Source: Protonemura montana
Lineage: Eukaryota > Arthropoda > Insecta > Plecoptera > Nemouridae
DNA length: 64,000 nt
Direction: 5' to 3'
Assembly (NCBI GenBank): GCA_947568835.1
Contig: OX387603.1
Span: 21,414,651-21,478,650 of the forward strand
The notes under the pieces are model-generated. The model had not been told where the DNA came from and searched no databases. It saw only the letters and a list, made by a program, of their open reading frames with translations. Position numbers and translations under genes: made by a program. Positions 13,389 to 26,167 of the stretch are shown here, piece by piece. Every line of letters starts with the position of its first letter. Positions within the stretch are counted from its first letter, which is position 1.

Positions 13389-14206
13389 GTATCTCCTGCA
13401 TCTTTGGTTATAATAGTAGCTATTGTTAAAAACAGGGAATACGTGGAAATACGAAACTATTGATTGATAAAGGCAATTTGTTTTTTCATACAATTGAAAC
13501 ATTTTGAACTACTTTCAAACGAACCATTCAGAAATCTATACACACAATCTATCCATTTATATATATATATATAGATATAGATGGTTACAGCTATTACAGA
13601 GACAAGCCGGGAAATGCAGTAACTGACCTGCACCTATGTTTAATTTGAGCTGCAATTAGGAGGTGTATTCCAATTTCAAACATAATTGGATTTCATTCGG
13701 AAAAAGCGCGCGGGTTTCGGATGGTATCACATTCAATCGGTATCCCGCTGAGTACTCGTCATTATTTCGTGTACCAAATTGTAATTCCGTACGTCTGCGT
13801 TTCCGTATATATGTTGTCATTAACTACAGACAGACCGCAGTACGTAGGTACTGGATGTACCGTTCAGTACACAGAAAAGAGTGACTTTGCACTTGCGAGC
13901 AATTTGCGGTCTTTTGTAAATGGACTATTGTTGAACGCATGGAAATGGCAGTTATTTACTGCAAATTCTCGGAAAAATTCACATTAATTTTTTGTATTAT
14001 TATTATTTATGATTGCAAAACATGAAAGAAAACCTAAACTCGCATGAGCATTTTATCAGATTCGGTTTTCTATGAGTGCTAGCAAATTTAAGACAGAGGA
14101 AAAATTACACTTGGAAATGCAAACTGAGTAACAACAAATGTAATTAGGTTGTACGCGTTTTTTCCATTACCTACGGGGGTTGCTCGTTAGCATATATATT
14201 TATATA

Positions 14207-14248
14207 ACGTATGTTTCAACTATAAGCATATATAGTTGAAACAGACGT
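14207..14248. repeat. Perfect-loop hairpin, 18-bp stem
   Basis: Left arm 14207-14224 (ACGTATGTTTCAACTATA) and right arm 14231-14248 pair with a single mismatch around a 6-base loop AGCATA. It lies in the first intron of the mannosidase gene. Confidence 0.6.
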
Positions 14249-17227
14249 TTAATCATGTGTGATATCGTATTTTGGTGAACACCATGACTGAATTGTTGAT
14301 GACCATGTTCATAAACTCGTTCTAAAAAAACTGCGACGAATAATTAACGGATCGGCGAACAGTATTTGTCAAAATATTGGGAATGAAATTGCCATTTAAA
14401 ACGTGTGTTCGTAGAAAGTTTATTTTTGAGACGCATATTTGATCGAAACGTTGTTCTAAATTCGGCGCTGATCGATTTTGAACACTATTCGACAAATTAG
14501 TAGCAATTATTTGAAAACAAGTGACCTGCGCAAACAAATTTCAATTGCTAATCAAAGAGCGGAAACACAAAAGAAAAAAATTGCATGCATAAACCATAAA
14601 CAGAGTAATTTGAAGCCAAAAATTGTATCACTACTACGCAAGAGAACGCATGCGTAAACGCAGAGGCGAGGATAACGATGCCAGCGTCTGAGTCGGAGTA
14701 CCGTTTCACGTAATTTTACAGTCAAATATGCGATCTGTGAACCGTATCTTTGCGTTAAAAGCAAGGAATTTGAGACAAAGACTGGAAAAAAAACATGCGT
14801 ACCGCGAGGTATGTTTGAAACGGGAAGCGATATTGTATTAAAATCCAGTAATGTGTATCGAAAGTCGTTTGCTTCGGCCCAACGATTGCGAATCAAGCCT
14901 CGGTGGGGAGTAACTGTTTTGTTTGTGACCTCAGTTGAACGTCCGACTTGCAAGACTATTTCTGTTTTAATTTCCATGGATATTAATTCCTTGGCAATAG
15001 AACATTAAAAAGTGGGCGCCTCTGGACCAACGATGAGTGTTGGTTCATGTGTATCGACAGTAAGGTATTAACAGCGAAGAATTTCTAACAAAAAACGGCA
15101 GATTTTTATTTTACAGCAGCCGATTTGGTAAAAAATAAAAATAAAATACTTCCCTTTAATATTCTGAACTGTCATCCACACTGATAAAAATTCAGGTAGC
15201 CACAAGTTTGATCAAGTGTGCACATGCCCCCATAGCCACATGTGTATCTGCAATGGATGCCAAATAGCCATGAGGTTCAACAAGTTTATTAGCCACTATG
15301 TTAAATTTGAGCTCAGCCTAAAAACCATGCAGAGAGCATCATGTGATTTTGCCATAACTGAGTTCGCCGCCAAGAAACTGTGACGGCCAAACAGACCAAC
15401 ACAGGTTCAACTCAGAAAATTTTAAATTTAAAAAATCGAAACGCATCTATCACATCATATATTCAAATGAAATGCAGCGTCAAAATTCAAATTTAAAAGT
15501 TTGTTGGGTTGTCCATGTTTTTCGGAAGACCGTGAACGCACTTTTTTCAAACATGCTTCTATAAACTGAACTCAAAAGTCGAAATCCAAATCTGTGAGTA
15601 CAAATATTACTTGCTGAATTTCCGAATCAAAAATTCTAGATGCACATACATTCGTGCCCTAATATTCCCCAATCCCTATGCAACTTTCCTTTTCGTTTCC
15701 CTGTAACGCCTTCCGTTCTGACTGCTGAACCAAAAATCCAGAACCCAAAAAAAAAACAGCGCAATGATTAGTGTACGTCAGTTTGGAAGAGGCGTCAACT
15801 TCTTTGTTTGCATCCAAAGGTGTCGCTTCAAGTTGTGGTGTATTTTGCTCCAATACCACATGGAGTTCCAGGTGATGCAAGACACAAGTCTAACATACCT
15901 ACGTACACATCGTCGAACTTCTTGTGTACTCTCGATTTCACTTCTGACCTCAAACTCTGACCAGCGTGTTTGGCTTTGAAGTCATGTTAATGAAATACCC
16001 GGCATAGAAACACACGATTATTATTAGTGGCTCCCTATAATTTTCATGAATACATTTACATTGGTGAGACTGAGAGTGGGCTTAACAGAGAACAACAAAA
16101 GCAGCAATAACAATACTGTGTTTTGAAGTTTACAAATATTTTCTACGCAAAGTGTAGTAAACAACAGCACTTGTCGTTATGAGTAGGTACCATAAAGAAC
16201 AAAATAAAGAGTCAGTACATACGGTAAATTATCCGAGTCCCGATCAGTCAGCAAGAATAATATCTCTGAGCTTCATGTCATACGCGAAGATGCCGTTCCT
16301 TACGCATTCAAAGAAAAAACGGTAAAAATATATTCCCCAAAAACCGTGCCAATCGTGAGGGAGTCCACCCATTAAATATAATATAAATATTTTAATATCT
16401 GCTATGTAAAATAAATGTAGTTCCTGGTGGCGGCGACGGTTTAAAAACTGGACAGCCATCCACGAGGTAACCTGCATTGTAAAATTGATTGCAGCCCTCC
16501 ACTGTGTTAGGCGCGTTTCATAACCAGAGGCCATTTAGCTAACATGTCTCTACATCGGGCGTGATTAGCGTTGTCTGCGTTTGCCACGGTGAACTTTCCC
16601 CAATCGAGCCTGGCGAGTGCAGAGCGCGCTATCAATTAAAATTGACACTAATAATTAGCAAAGGAATAATAAAGCTTATAACTGTACGCCGCCGGTCATC
16701 ACGTTATCATGATACGATTAATAAACTTATTGATTGGTAATTGGGTATTACACGAGTTTAATTTGCATAATATCATAATTTGAGTTATAGATCAAAAGCG
16801 ATCTGTAATATGGTGCACACGGTTACCATATATAACGAATGGGCTTAAACTATCAAAGCTTTTGGCGAACTTGACACGGGTATCGAAATAACAAAGACGA
16901 AATTTAATCTGTGGTCAGTTTATCAAGATCATTTTCGAAATCATACGGAAACGACAATGATTGCAACATAAATCAGTTATGATCCAAGACTACAAATAAA
17001 TCTTTCTCAAATTATCTTTCGAGACTACTTCCTTTCACGGTCAGATTAAGAGAAAAGCGATTGTAAAACCGAATCGTTCAGACATTTTCGCAGTCACTAT
17101 GATTTCCTTTACTTCCAGGTTAGACATACTCTCTTAAACCAAACTCCCAGCGGAGTTGCCAACCGAAAACAAACGTACACCAGGCAAGATCCAAACGATC
17201 AGTTGCACCCTTTATTATATTGTCGAG

Positions 17228-17300
17228 ATAAATCTGTGGATCACTCAGAGGACTCTGGAGTCCCCGGTTCGATCCGCGACGGACGTAAGCCGACCGCAAG
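17228..17300 (+). repeat. tRNA-derived SINE remnant
   Basis: GAGGACTCTGGAGTCCCCGG followed by TTCGATCCGCG looks like an anticodon arm and T arm (B box GGTTCGATCC) without the 5' half of a tRNA. It continues into a non-tRNA body with a CGACGC repeat at about 17405-17427. Confidence 0.35.
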
Positions 17301-18910
17301 CCCCGAACAGGTTGAAGGGATAGATAAACCCTAGAGAGCCTTAATCCTACAATAATCCCCGCTATCCCACGGGCAAGAGCGTATAGAGCAAACTGCAGCC
17401 CTAGCCGACGCCGACGCCGACGCCGGTGATTCCCGCATATTGGCAGACCACTCTTCTGACCACCACTCCCATTACGGCCAAACCGTACGACCAAAGTGTC
17501 TCTCCTGTTCAAAGTTCGGTCCCAATGACACTCGTATTACCACTGGCCATGCAATTGCGCTGTAGTGTAGCGTTAATGTCGCTGTCTATGTCCTCTGCCT
17601 TCAGTATAAAAGCCAACAACATACTCATTTACATTTCACTCTATGAATGGTCGTTCTCAGTTCATACGGTCAATTAAGTTAAATGTAATTTCACGATTAG
17701 CTCAAGCGAATAAAATAGTGCACGTATATATACTTCTTGCAGATGGCCTATGGACTTGTGGTAAGGCAGGCTTCTCAGGCCACCCAGCTAGCGACGGTAA
17801 GATCAGCAACTCTAGGGGTGAGGGGGGGGGGGGGGATTTTTAGCCTGGAGTGGAGGCGGCCAGATTAACCGAGTCAGGTGGAATTTGGGAGCCGGTCTCG
17901 ATACAAGGGGATAACAAGATGGACTCTATTCCCGTATCAATGGTTCGTGATGTTTTTTCCTGAATTTCGTCGTCGGTCGGTCGTAAAAGGAAAAAAGCAA
18001 GGCACATAAAAATGGCACACGCATGCACGGGCCGTTGGCCCAAATGTATACCACTATTAAAATGTACGACCGACTTCCAAAATACCCAGCCCGTACGAAC
18101 ATTCTATAAAACGTTGGGTCTCTTTAGGTGATAAGAGTTATTCGATGCAAATATTTGTTTTCTTTTAAAAAATGTTAATATTCTGTTTCGTTCCGTATAG
18201 GTGGAACCGATAGAAAGGTGTCTGTGCGAATGTAGTCCGACATGTAATTGACAGAAGATATGTTTTATCTCACGTGTGGATTGGGATGGACGGGAAACGA
18301 CGCTAGACGACTCGGGGTGGCTTGGAAATATTCCACGTGCACAGCAAGCAAGCCCCTCGAGGGAACTGCAAGAGTGAGCGAACGCGGGTGTTGTGTGTGT
18401 CACCAAAACAGAATGCGCACGTAGCCCAGGTGGCACGTCCGGCGAGGACACTCAGGCCCGCGGTGGCTCTTCAAGTTCAAAACCTTTTCCTATATTATTT
18501 TCACTTCTAAAAAAAAACTATTTTAAGAGCCAGTTTTTTTTTTTAGTTGCAGCGAAATGTCAAGGCAAGTTGCATCCTCATTATATGTCATACCTATTTG
18601 ATTGCTCTTTGGGAAGTGTTAATCTTCTATATGAATAGAACGAAATTATATTGACACGATTGATTTTTACAGAGAGAAATGCTTCACATCACGACAATAT
18701 TTAGCGAAAATTTAAAATATTTTAGCTCGGGAAAAACACATTTTTAATTGAATGATTCGCCAAATTTTTATCTCTTAAGATATTGATCGCAATGCATTTC
18801 AACTCAGCCGCACAGAATTCCCATGCACTTGAACAAGTAAAACCGGCCACACCAGATAAACCACAAAATCAAGTCAAACAGCCCTGTAAACCGCATGTTT
18901 TTAGCCTTAC

Positions 18911-19318
18911 CTGGAACTCAAACTTCTTGAACTGCTCAACAGTATCCACATCGGTATCCGGCTGAACGATCGCCGAACACGTGTCTCTCGAAATCGCACT
19001 GTCCGACTCCATCCACTCGTCGCCTCCATCGTCGACGTTGTCGTTCCCGTTCATGTCGAGCACCTCCGTATCGCGGCGACCCTGCCCTTCATCGGCCAAC
19101 TCCAAAATCGCATGATGCACTTTACGCGGCGCCTCGTACTTCGCGTTCTGCATTTGAACGTCGTGCGTAGACATGGTGACGCCGGACATCGTGTTGCTGG
19201 TGTAATTTACATAGTACAAACAAACGAGTACCGTTAGCAAAATCGCTGTCACCGCCAAGAACCGGGCTGAACCCCGCCGCAATACTTTTAACATTGTAAT
19301 AAATGCGGCATGTTTCAT
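18911..19318 (-). CDS. Golgi alpha-mannosidase II-like, coding exon 1 (TM anchor and stem)
   Basis: First coding exon of an alpha-mannosidase II-type GH38 enzyme, which in the Golgi trims the two outer mannoses from GlcNAcMan5GlcNAc2 during N-glycan maturation. The exon gives 136 residues from ATG at 19318. Seen: a short basic cytosolic tail (K11, R14, R15, R19), one hydrophobic segment at about residues 20-37 with no cleavage site (type II signal anchor), an N-Y-T sequon at N38, then a polar acidic stem. The last part, DTCSAI..DTDVDTV..F-FQ (C114 to Q136), matches the stem/catalytic boundary I know from insect alpha-mannosidase II enzymes, where a conserved Cys and IDTV are followed by FQPxW. 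The exon ends CAG|GTAAGG (donor at 18910), phase 0, and joins exactly to exon 2. M9 is an alternative start; the first ATG was chosen because it keeps the tail basic. The paralogue (2 versus 2x) cannot be told from this part. Confidence 0.9.
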
Positions 19319-19529
19319 TAGTCAAACGGAATAAAACACACGTTCACTGGACGCACGCACTTTTCGATTTACACGAAAATTAACACTTTTCGTTTAGTAT
19401 AGACAGACACCGAGATGAGAATAAACAGTTATTTGCCTTCTTGATGAAGTAAATAAATGTACTAAAATAAATTAGACATGAAAGTAAGTTCACTATAGAG
19501 AAACACTGGAATGAAATAACTGAAATGCT

Positions 19530-19860
19530 TTTCCGTAGGGTCGGTGTGCTAGTCAGCACGCAGCAAGATTCGCGTGATGAGTTTTGCCTTCGGTCACGCT
19601 TGCCGGTTGCGGGTGGAGTCCGACCTCTCCGCGCTGAGATTGGAACCGAACTGAATCTCGTCACGTCGTGGTCGCTGCCGACTGCAGAGCTGCGTTTCGC
19701 CTGGTGGCTGGCGACGGAGTGACGTTACGATAGGTCTCGTCCTTCTGCCGCGTCCTTCGACCTACCGGCGTCGCCACGCGCTTGAGCGTCGGGGCGCTGG
19801 ACCGACGCTCGATATACACGGGCTGCACGAGATTTTCACTCGCGCACAATGCTGATTCCG
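19530..19860. promoter_or_regulatory. CpG-rich promoter region
   Basis: A GC- and CpG-rich stretch in an otherwise AT-rich neighbourhood, just upstream of the alpha-mannosidase start codon. It includes the proposed Inr/DPE. Open frames through it (for example the minus frame 19661-19849) are arginine-rich and composition-driven, so I do not call them genes. Confidence 0.5.
19621..19656 (-). promoter_or_regulatory. Inr + DPE core promoter of the alpha-mannosidase II-like gene
   Basis: On the minus strand an initiator TCAGTTC places +1 at 19652. GGTCG lies at +28 to +32 (19625-19621), which fits the DPE consensus RGWYV at the strict spacing known from Drosophila. No TATA box was seen about 30 bases upstream. 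The surrounding 19530-19860 is CpG-rich compared with its flanks. If unspliced, the 5' UTR would be 334 nt (19652-19319) with at least one short upstream ORF. The TSS itself is inferred. Confidence 0.55.
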
Positions 19861-20913
19861 TACGAGTAATTAATTATTGGTGAGTACTGACAAAAAAATT
19901 GTAACACTGAAAACGGTTTTTTAAAGTAACAAAAGGAATGACGTTTCTTTCAATATCAAAGCTTGACTCGAAAATTAGACCAAAAATGCTCTAGTTGGCG
20001 AGTTTTACGGTTTTTGACACAATTTCCTGTTCGTTTTTTCAGCATTTGTGTAAAGTTTGCACTCGCGCTTTTCCTGTTTACGAAGCGTCTAATTTAATCG
20101 CTATCGTGTTAGCAAGTTTGGCGAAGTGACGCGCAGCCTTTCCTTTATAACATCAGGAAAACAAATATATTTTTTAAATTCCCAAGCACGCTCACGCACG
20201 GCTTTACGCTGAAGGTGCCTGTCGACTCGTGTAATAATTTAACTCATTTCCATCGAGGAATTTCAATAAAATCTTATTAGCTCCTCGCCGCCCTCGAACG
20301 CGAAACGTCTGACCAAATATTTCGTGATGATCGACGAAAAGCGAAAGTCACATTTTCTTTTTAATAATGTTTGCGAGAAATCCTGGAGAAGACATTCACT
20401 TATAAATGTCACGTAGTATACTCAAGATTATGAAACACGAGCAGACGGCGAATGTCACTTAGTGTTTTCCAAGAAGCTGCAGACTTTTCACGCGTCGGAA
20501 ATCTGTAAAAGAAAAGAAAAGAGACGCATTAGAGACGATAACACTTAATTTCATCTCGCTCGTCTGTCTTGTTCTAATGCGAACTGAAGAGATTTAGCCT
20601 CCTTCGGAATACACTAGGATTACCTTAACATCCCTATCTTGAAGATTACCGAATGGTGGATACAATTTTATCTACTTGTGTGCTCGGGTTTATGCATCTT
20701 CTTGTATAAAAGTACTCGTTTTGGTACCGCTAATACCAGATAATAAACGTATGCCACAAAATGACAACAATAAAGTCACTATCTTAGTGTACCAAGATTT
20801 ATTAATCTTCAATCACGATCCACATGCAAATATAAGCGATTAAAGCACACCCAGTACTTGGCACTAGCGTGTATTATTGTTACTGTTTCTGTATTTTTTA
20901 TATCACAGTTTTC

Positions 20914-21246
20914 TCGAAAAATGACCGCCAAATGACTACTTTTCCGACAGAAAAAGGATGCTTCTATATGGTGTCACCCGCTGAAAGTATTAAAAATGTA
21001 ATTTAATTATTTCTCGCAGGTAACTTTTACGCCCTATTCATCTTTAATAATTTTAATCTCAACGATTGATATACAAATATCGACATTTTGAGTAGTGATT
21101 TTTTAACTTTAGGGATTTGTTAAAAAGAACGGTTGCAAACGCCATCGGCTTACAGCTAGCGTTACCAATTGTTGCCGGCTCTTTTGCTCCGCAGAAAGTT
21201 TAATATTTACGCTGGTCCTCTGACTATACCTTTAAACTCAGTGGTA
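20914..21246 (-). repeat. 300-bp interspersed repeat, copy B
   Basis: Minus-strand copy of the 300-bp family: on the minus strand GAGTTTAAAGGTATAGTCAG, TTAAACTTTCTGCGGAGCAA, GAGCCGGCAAC, CTCAAAATGTCG and AAGTAGTCATTTGGC appear in the family order. Confidence 0.6.
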
Positions 21247-22045
21247 CAATCCATCCATTGCATTCCCAAAGCATATTTCAATTATCGCAGTTATCTCTCA
21301 TCTGCCTTTGACTAAACCTAACAACGTAAACGACTGCATATAAGCCAAGCACAATTAGCGCACAGAGCATTGATCAACGAGTGGGCTGGCCTCGGTGTGG
21401 GAGTTTAATAGCTCTTTAATTTAAGTGCCTTATTTAATATCCGTTTGCTTTGTTGTATTATTCAAAAAAAATACAGCAAAACCGTATCGAATTCGCAACC
21501 AAAGAAGATTCACGTCTCTGTATCCACAGTATCTACCACAAGAGAAAAGATTTAGCGGCCCAGGACTTTGGTGTACTTTTCGCGAAACGGATTTCAGGAT
21601 TGTTTATGGATATACATAGTAGTGAAATAGAATCAAATATATCGCTGTGAACAGCAATTCGAGCGTACACATCGGCTGCTGCATTCGCCGCCATGGATTA
21701 TTGCAAATTACTACAATTTATTGTTATTACCGTGGCCATCCACAAGCCCTATCTCCTTTTAGACGATTGGCTGGCTGGTCCCCGATATTTGCCGATTCGA
21801 TTAGTGGGATGCTGGATCGGATTCGAACAATTCAGATTTCACAGATAAATGGTAATGAAATAAACAACGGCGTGCGTTGGGCGCGGTCAAAGTATATTGA
21901 AATGTTTAATATTGCACTCAATAGAATAAATTCCACTGGCAACTATCTGAGATTTATACTTCGTGCATTTAAATCTTTTATGGAATCGACGAATGGATTT
22001 TATCGATCTCGATGGTGTGTGTGTGTGCTTGGGAAATGGTTTTAG

Positions 22046-22291
22046 AGCGTGCTATCGCGTTCGGTTGAACGGTATTTGTTCGTTGATCATGAATGTAACA
22101 CATCATCTGATAGAGGTGCTACGTATACCTGTGCATACGAAAGAATTATTACTCCTAATGGCGGCCAAATGTACAGTTTATTACCCAGAGGTAATACTGA
22201 TGCGAGTCTAGATTCCGAAACAGCGATACTGTCAGAAATAACAAGTAGCGGCATGCTAGGGAAAAAGGGTGATAGGGCGATAGGGCGATAG
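22046..22291 (+). CDS. Coding-like fragment, unrecognised
   Basis: Begins after GGAAATGGTTTTAG (possible acceptor) in phase 0 and reads to TGA/TAG-flanked sequence at 22291. It includes VERYLFVDHECNTSSDRGAT and YTCAYERIITPNGG. A possible donor, AGAG|GTAATA, is near 22191. The end runs into a GATAGGGC tandem repeat, so the last residues are probably not coding. No family recognised. Confidence 0.2.
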   Translation, partial: SVLSRSVERYLFVDHECNTSSDRGATYTCAYERIITPNGGQMYSLLPRGNTDASLDSETAILSEITSSGMLGKKGDRAIGR

Positions 22292-22850
22292 GGCCATTCA
22301 TGTGCGTTTGCCTAGCAGATATGTTCCCCTTTGGTACACCCGGACCTTGCCCGGACGTAGAATGGCAGTGGGTGCTAGCAATAATTTTCTAATGACAATA
22401 TAGTTTTGTGGTAAACTCAGGCAAATAAAAAATGTAGACACACAATGTATTGGAGTGGAACTCATTACACGCGTAGCAAATAATTGAACAAAACTCGAAT
22501 TGAAATTCAATTGTCGATGATTGTGCGACTGAAACAATGTATATCGCCGAGGTCGAGGAATAATTTTGTTCCATTAGAGAGGACAATGGCGAAATTAATG
22601 AGTTTGATACATTGATTTAGGATAGCTACAATTCGACTATGGATTGTGTTTGTTTTCATCAAAATGTCATTTTCAATCGCTGGTGGAGTTACTAATGGAT
22701 GGTACAGTGGAGCATGGGGATCTACTGATATCAAAAAACGAAAAAAAAAATGGCACAGAAAGTAGAAAATACTGAAATGTGAAAAAAAAAACTCGTTGTT
22801 CGTGTCTAACTTTTTCGACGAAAATTTTGTTTATTGTTTATACACTTTTA

Positions 22851-23006
22851 GTCTACGTCCAAGCAAACTCAAAACAAAAAACATGCTCCGTGTCCGCCGA
22901 TTCTACAGGAAATAAAGGCGAAAGATGTCAAGAGACTTTTATTTCTGGTCCCTTTAACTCTTCTCTCATTTATTTGGTCTCATTCTTACCTAAGCTAGCT
23001 TTATAA
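22851..23006 (+). CDS. Possible short terminal exon
   Basis: A pyrimidine-rich acceptor, GTTTATACACTTTTAG, is followed by a 51-codon frame (YVQANSKQKTCSVSADSTG..) to TAA at 23004-23006. An AATAAA lies about 10 bases later. Acceptor, stop and poly(A) signal are in the right order, but the frame is short and unremarkable. Confidence 0.18.
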   Translation, partial: VYVQANSKQKTCSVSADSTGNKGERCQETFISGPFNSSLIYLVSFLPKLAL

Positions 23007-26000
23007 CCTACAATAAAGGACCAAAAGTATTAATTTTGTGTGATATCCAAAGTTCAATAAGCGTAAAAGCATTTAGCAATAATTCAAAACTATAGGAAAT
23101 CGGATTACATTTTCACAATTTTGCTGCTTGCAACTCATCCGATTACGCACGCATTTGGCAAATTTGTTCTGCTACTATCCCATAAATTTTGGCACCAGTC
23201 TTCGGCAATATCTGGGAGCCAGTGCGTAAGTTTTTCGCATTGCGTCAAAGCTATCTGTTAAGCAATGAGTAAAAAGTCAAAAGAATCCGCTATCCATTGT
23301 TCTTTTCCATGAGTCTTTCCCGTGACATAAACCGCAAAAGAAAGGGGGGGGGGGGGGGGAAAGGAAATTGGATTATTTTTCTGGGCCAGCTATAATCATT
23401 TCCGTCAGAAATGCACCGCGGGTTTGTGAAAACATTTCCGTAATGCATTATTCAATACCCAATCACCTTTATACGATTTACTTTCTTTGAAGTTGTTTGG
23501 GGTTGTTTATTTAGCAAAAAATTCTATTTACAGTCATTATAAATTATTTTAATTTCTTAGCTTAAATAAAAAAAAATAATAGTTTAGTTTAAAAACTAAG
23601 CTTTGATTGCGTTCAATAAAAATCTTAAAAATTAATCTTCTAAATGGTGTAACGTTTTTCGAAATCGCTAGAAAATACACGGTAAATTTTCACAATGACA
23701 GCCCCTAGGAGAACAACCTCATGTATTTATACGATGTCCAATATTTTATTTTCTCAATTGCAAAATGTGCAATAGCATAATCAATATTAAAAAATAGAAA
23801 TTGATCATTGCATCTTGATAGTAAGCAATCGCAATTGGTATGTACAGCCCTCGTAATCCATCACTTTATCAACAACGCCTTAACATTACGGCGCCACATA
23901 AATCAGATGAGTTCATCAGATGAGAATTTCCACCAAAATGACAGCCCGCAGTATCACTCGAAGAGAACCAAAACCACCTAGACCACGACATCGTGGTTAG
24001 AGGGTTACAATTTTCCAGATAACTTCGAGACGAATGCCACTCGCGAGGAGGCGAATGGAGCTAATGTCTTCATCGGGCATAGTAGATCGGTATTTGTACT
24101 GCGGGGGTGTCGAGACCTCCTTTGCCAACAAAAGGACGTGCACCCTTCCCGCCCCTACGCAAAAGCGAGATGGACATTTAGGGGTTGCTGCGTGCAATAA
24201 CGATACATCTCTCAAAATATCTCGATATCGAGTTTTGAAACTGTGTAACCGCTTTTCTGCAACACTTAGCTTTAGGCATGGTGTAGACGAAACGAGGAGA
24301 GACTGGCAGGATAACTTGCTAAGTTGCTAAACACTTTGCCAACTCAGATCCCTAGCAATAATACACGTGGAGCACTTATACAAATTGATATAATTTTCAT
24401 TTGGTCTAAAAGTGTCCTGAAGCTGATAGATACATTGCTTGAACCTGAGAATGACGTGCGCATTATGGTAATTGATCCAAGGTGTACTCTTTTTTAGTAC
24501 TCTAGTGTGTTTCACGTGCTATATATACATGCGATCCTTTCGAGGGTTCATTTGTTGTACAGTAATCTATCGACATTGTTTCACGAACAATTAGTGTCGA
24601 TTGCAAGTGTCGTAGACAAGTAAGGGCTGCTCTTACCATACATGCAAGATCTCCCCGATAAAACGATATCTAGCCTAAAGTGATGCGACTTGCTAGAGTG
24701 AACTCCGAGCCCCAAACCACACTTTCTCGTCTCCATCGCCAAACGTTCTGAAGAAAAAGTGATATATTTTTCCTACCCTCGAAATAGATAAAAGGCATCG
24801 TTTTGTAAAACGTGGATTATGGATTTTCATATGCCCGAAACGTCATCAATCATTATCCTCAACTGAACATGAATACATATAAAACTATCGGCATAAGTTA
24901 ACGCGTCATTTAACCAAAAAACCTATGTATATAACCAGAGGCTGCACCCCCTCAATGTGGCAAACCCTGCTCTCTATATACCGAACCGAAACCATTCCGC
25001 GCAATGATTTTTCTTTTTAGGTCTGCACGTCGGAATTGCTTTGCTCCAGTGCCTCGGGGCCGCAGAACGCGAGGGGGACTCCGCTGGCGATACAATGGCG
25101 CTTCTTTGACATTATCAGCGCGCCATTTCGACCTTTCAACTGGGCCGTGAAACCGCACACACATTTTTTAAACTCAAAGCTCCCGTGCTACATAACCAGC
25201 GTAGGAAAAGCACCGTGTGCCATTCTTGCACTCACCGACGCTTTTTTGAAAAGAAAGGGACGTGCGCCTCTAGGCTTAGTCGAAACGTCACACACGCTGG
25301 CAAAAAATTGCCCTATGGTCAGCGTAGGGTCACCGCGTGAAGGGTACCGATGTATGGTAGGAGAGTTGGCGTTGCCAACTTGGCAACAGAAATACGCTAA
25401 ATCTAGTCTAGGCATCTCTATATGCACTCTTGGAATACGTTTTTCCTTTCCTCCTTCTTTCTAGTGTCTTGGAAATAATCCAATTTCCGGCTAGTTTCGC
25501 GTCTCGGGCAATGGGAATGGATGTTTGTGCCATGCGCCCGACAGGGTCGCATGGGGAAGTGAAATTTTTGCCCACTTCAATGCCGGACATTAAATATTTT
25601 TCCATTTTCCACGCCAACGAATTCCATGTGAAACGACATGTCGTAGTAGCGCTGTATAACTTGAATTGCCATGGCTAAAATATGAATAAAATACCGACCC
25701 ATGAATTGAAATGAATACATTATTATATTATATACCTACACATGACATGTAAAAAAAAATTTTTTTGTACGTTTAGTAGCCACAGGGATATTTTTTTTTC
25801 ATCTTTTTGGATCAAACGTGTTGTTCGTTTTATTTTTGTCTCTGAATTCGTCCAGGCATGGCAAACGTATCTTTCCGTGTCACCAGCTCGCATTCTGTTG
25901 CAGGTTCGCTCGTGGCAGTATTGCCCATCTCAACTGATCAATGCTCAGCGTCGATCGTTGCCGGATCGTGGACGTGTGCGTGTGATGTCCACTGTCATGA

Positions 26001-26167
26001 GTCGAAACAATATCATACGGTCGATGGTTTTCGCGCGGCAACGACAAGATATAAAACATCGGTAGAATCTTACCGATGAGCACAAAATTGACTCTCAACT
26101 ATCTGTAGATATTATATTACTTTTCATTGTTCGGAGAAAATCACGGTACCGTTGGAAAAAAACCTAA

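Larger units (their letters stand above)
1072..18910 (-). other. Intron 1 of the alpha-mannosidase II-like gene (about 17.8 kb)
   Basis: GT..AG intron between the anchor/stem exon and exon 2, both in phase 0. It contains three 5S-derived SINE copies, one copy of the 300-bp repeat, A21 and A25 runs, a GAT repeat, an 18-bp-stem hairpin at about 14.2 kb and a GC-rich inverted repeat at about 6.2 kb. Short open frames occur on both strands, but none resembles a GH38 exon. A first intron this long is a common place for enhancers, but no specific site can be named from sequence alone. Confidence 0.85.

Noticed and set aside
15659-15900. Extra alpha-mannosidase exon on the minus strand in intron 1
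   Set aside because: A 75-codon frame follows ATGTTAG, but its reading has no GH38 or stem similarity and the junction of exon 1 to exon 2 is already seamless.
21693-21848. 51-codon ORF with a GCCGCCATGG start context
   Set aside because: Attractive start context but very short, followed by other open frames, with no homologue recognised; left as a chance ORF.
25036-25464. 142-codon plus-strand ORF
   Set aside because: No good splice sites, low-information reading and overlapping minus-strand frames; it looks like a chance frame in GC-rich DNA. A 17-base palindrome (GTTGCCAACTTGGCAAC, 25371-25387) inside it is also not coding-related.
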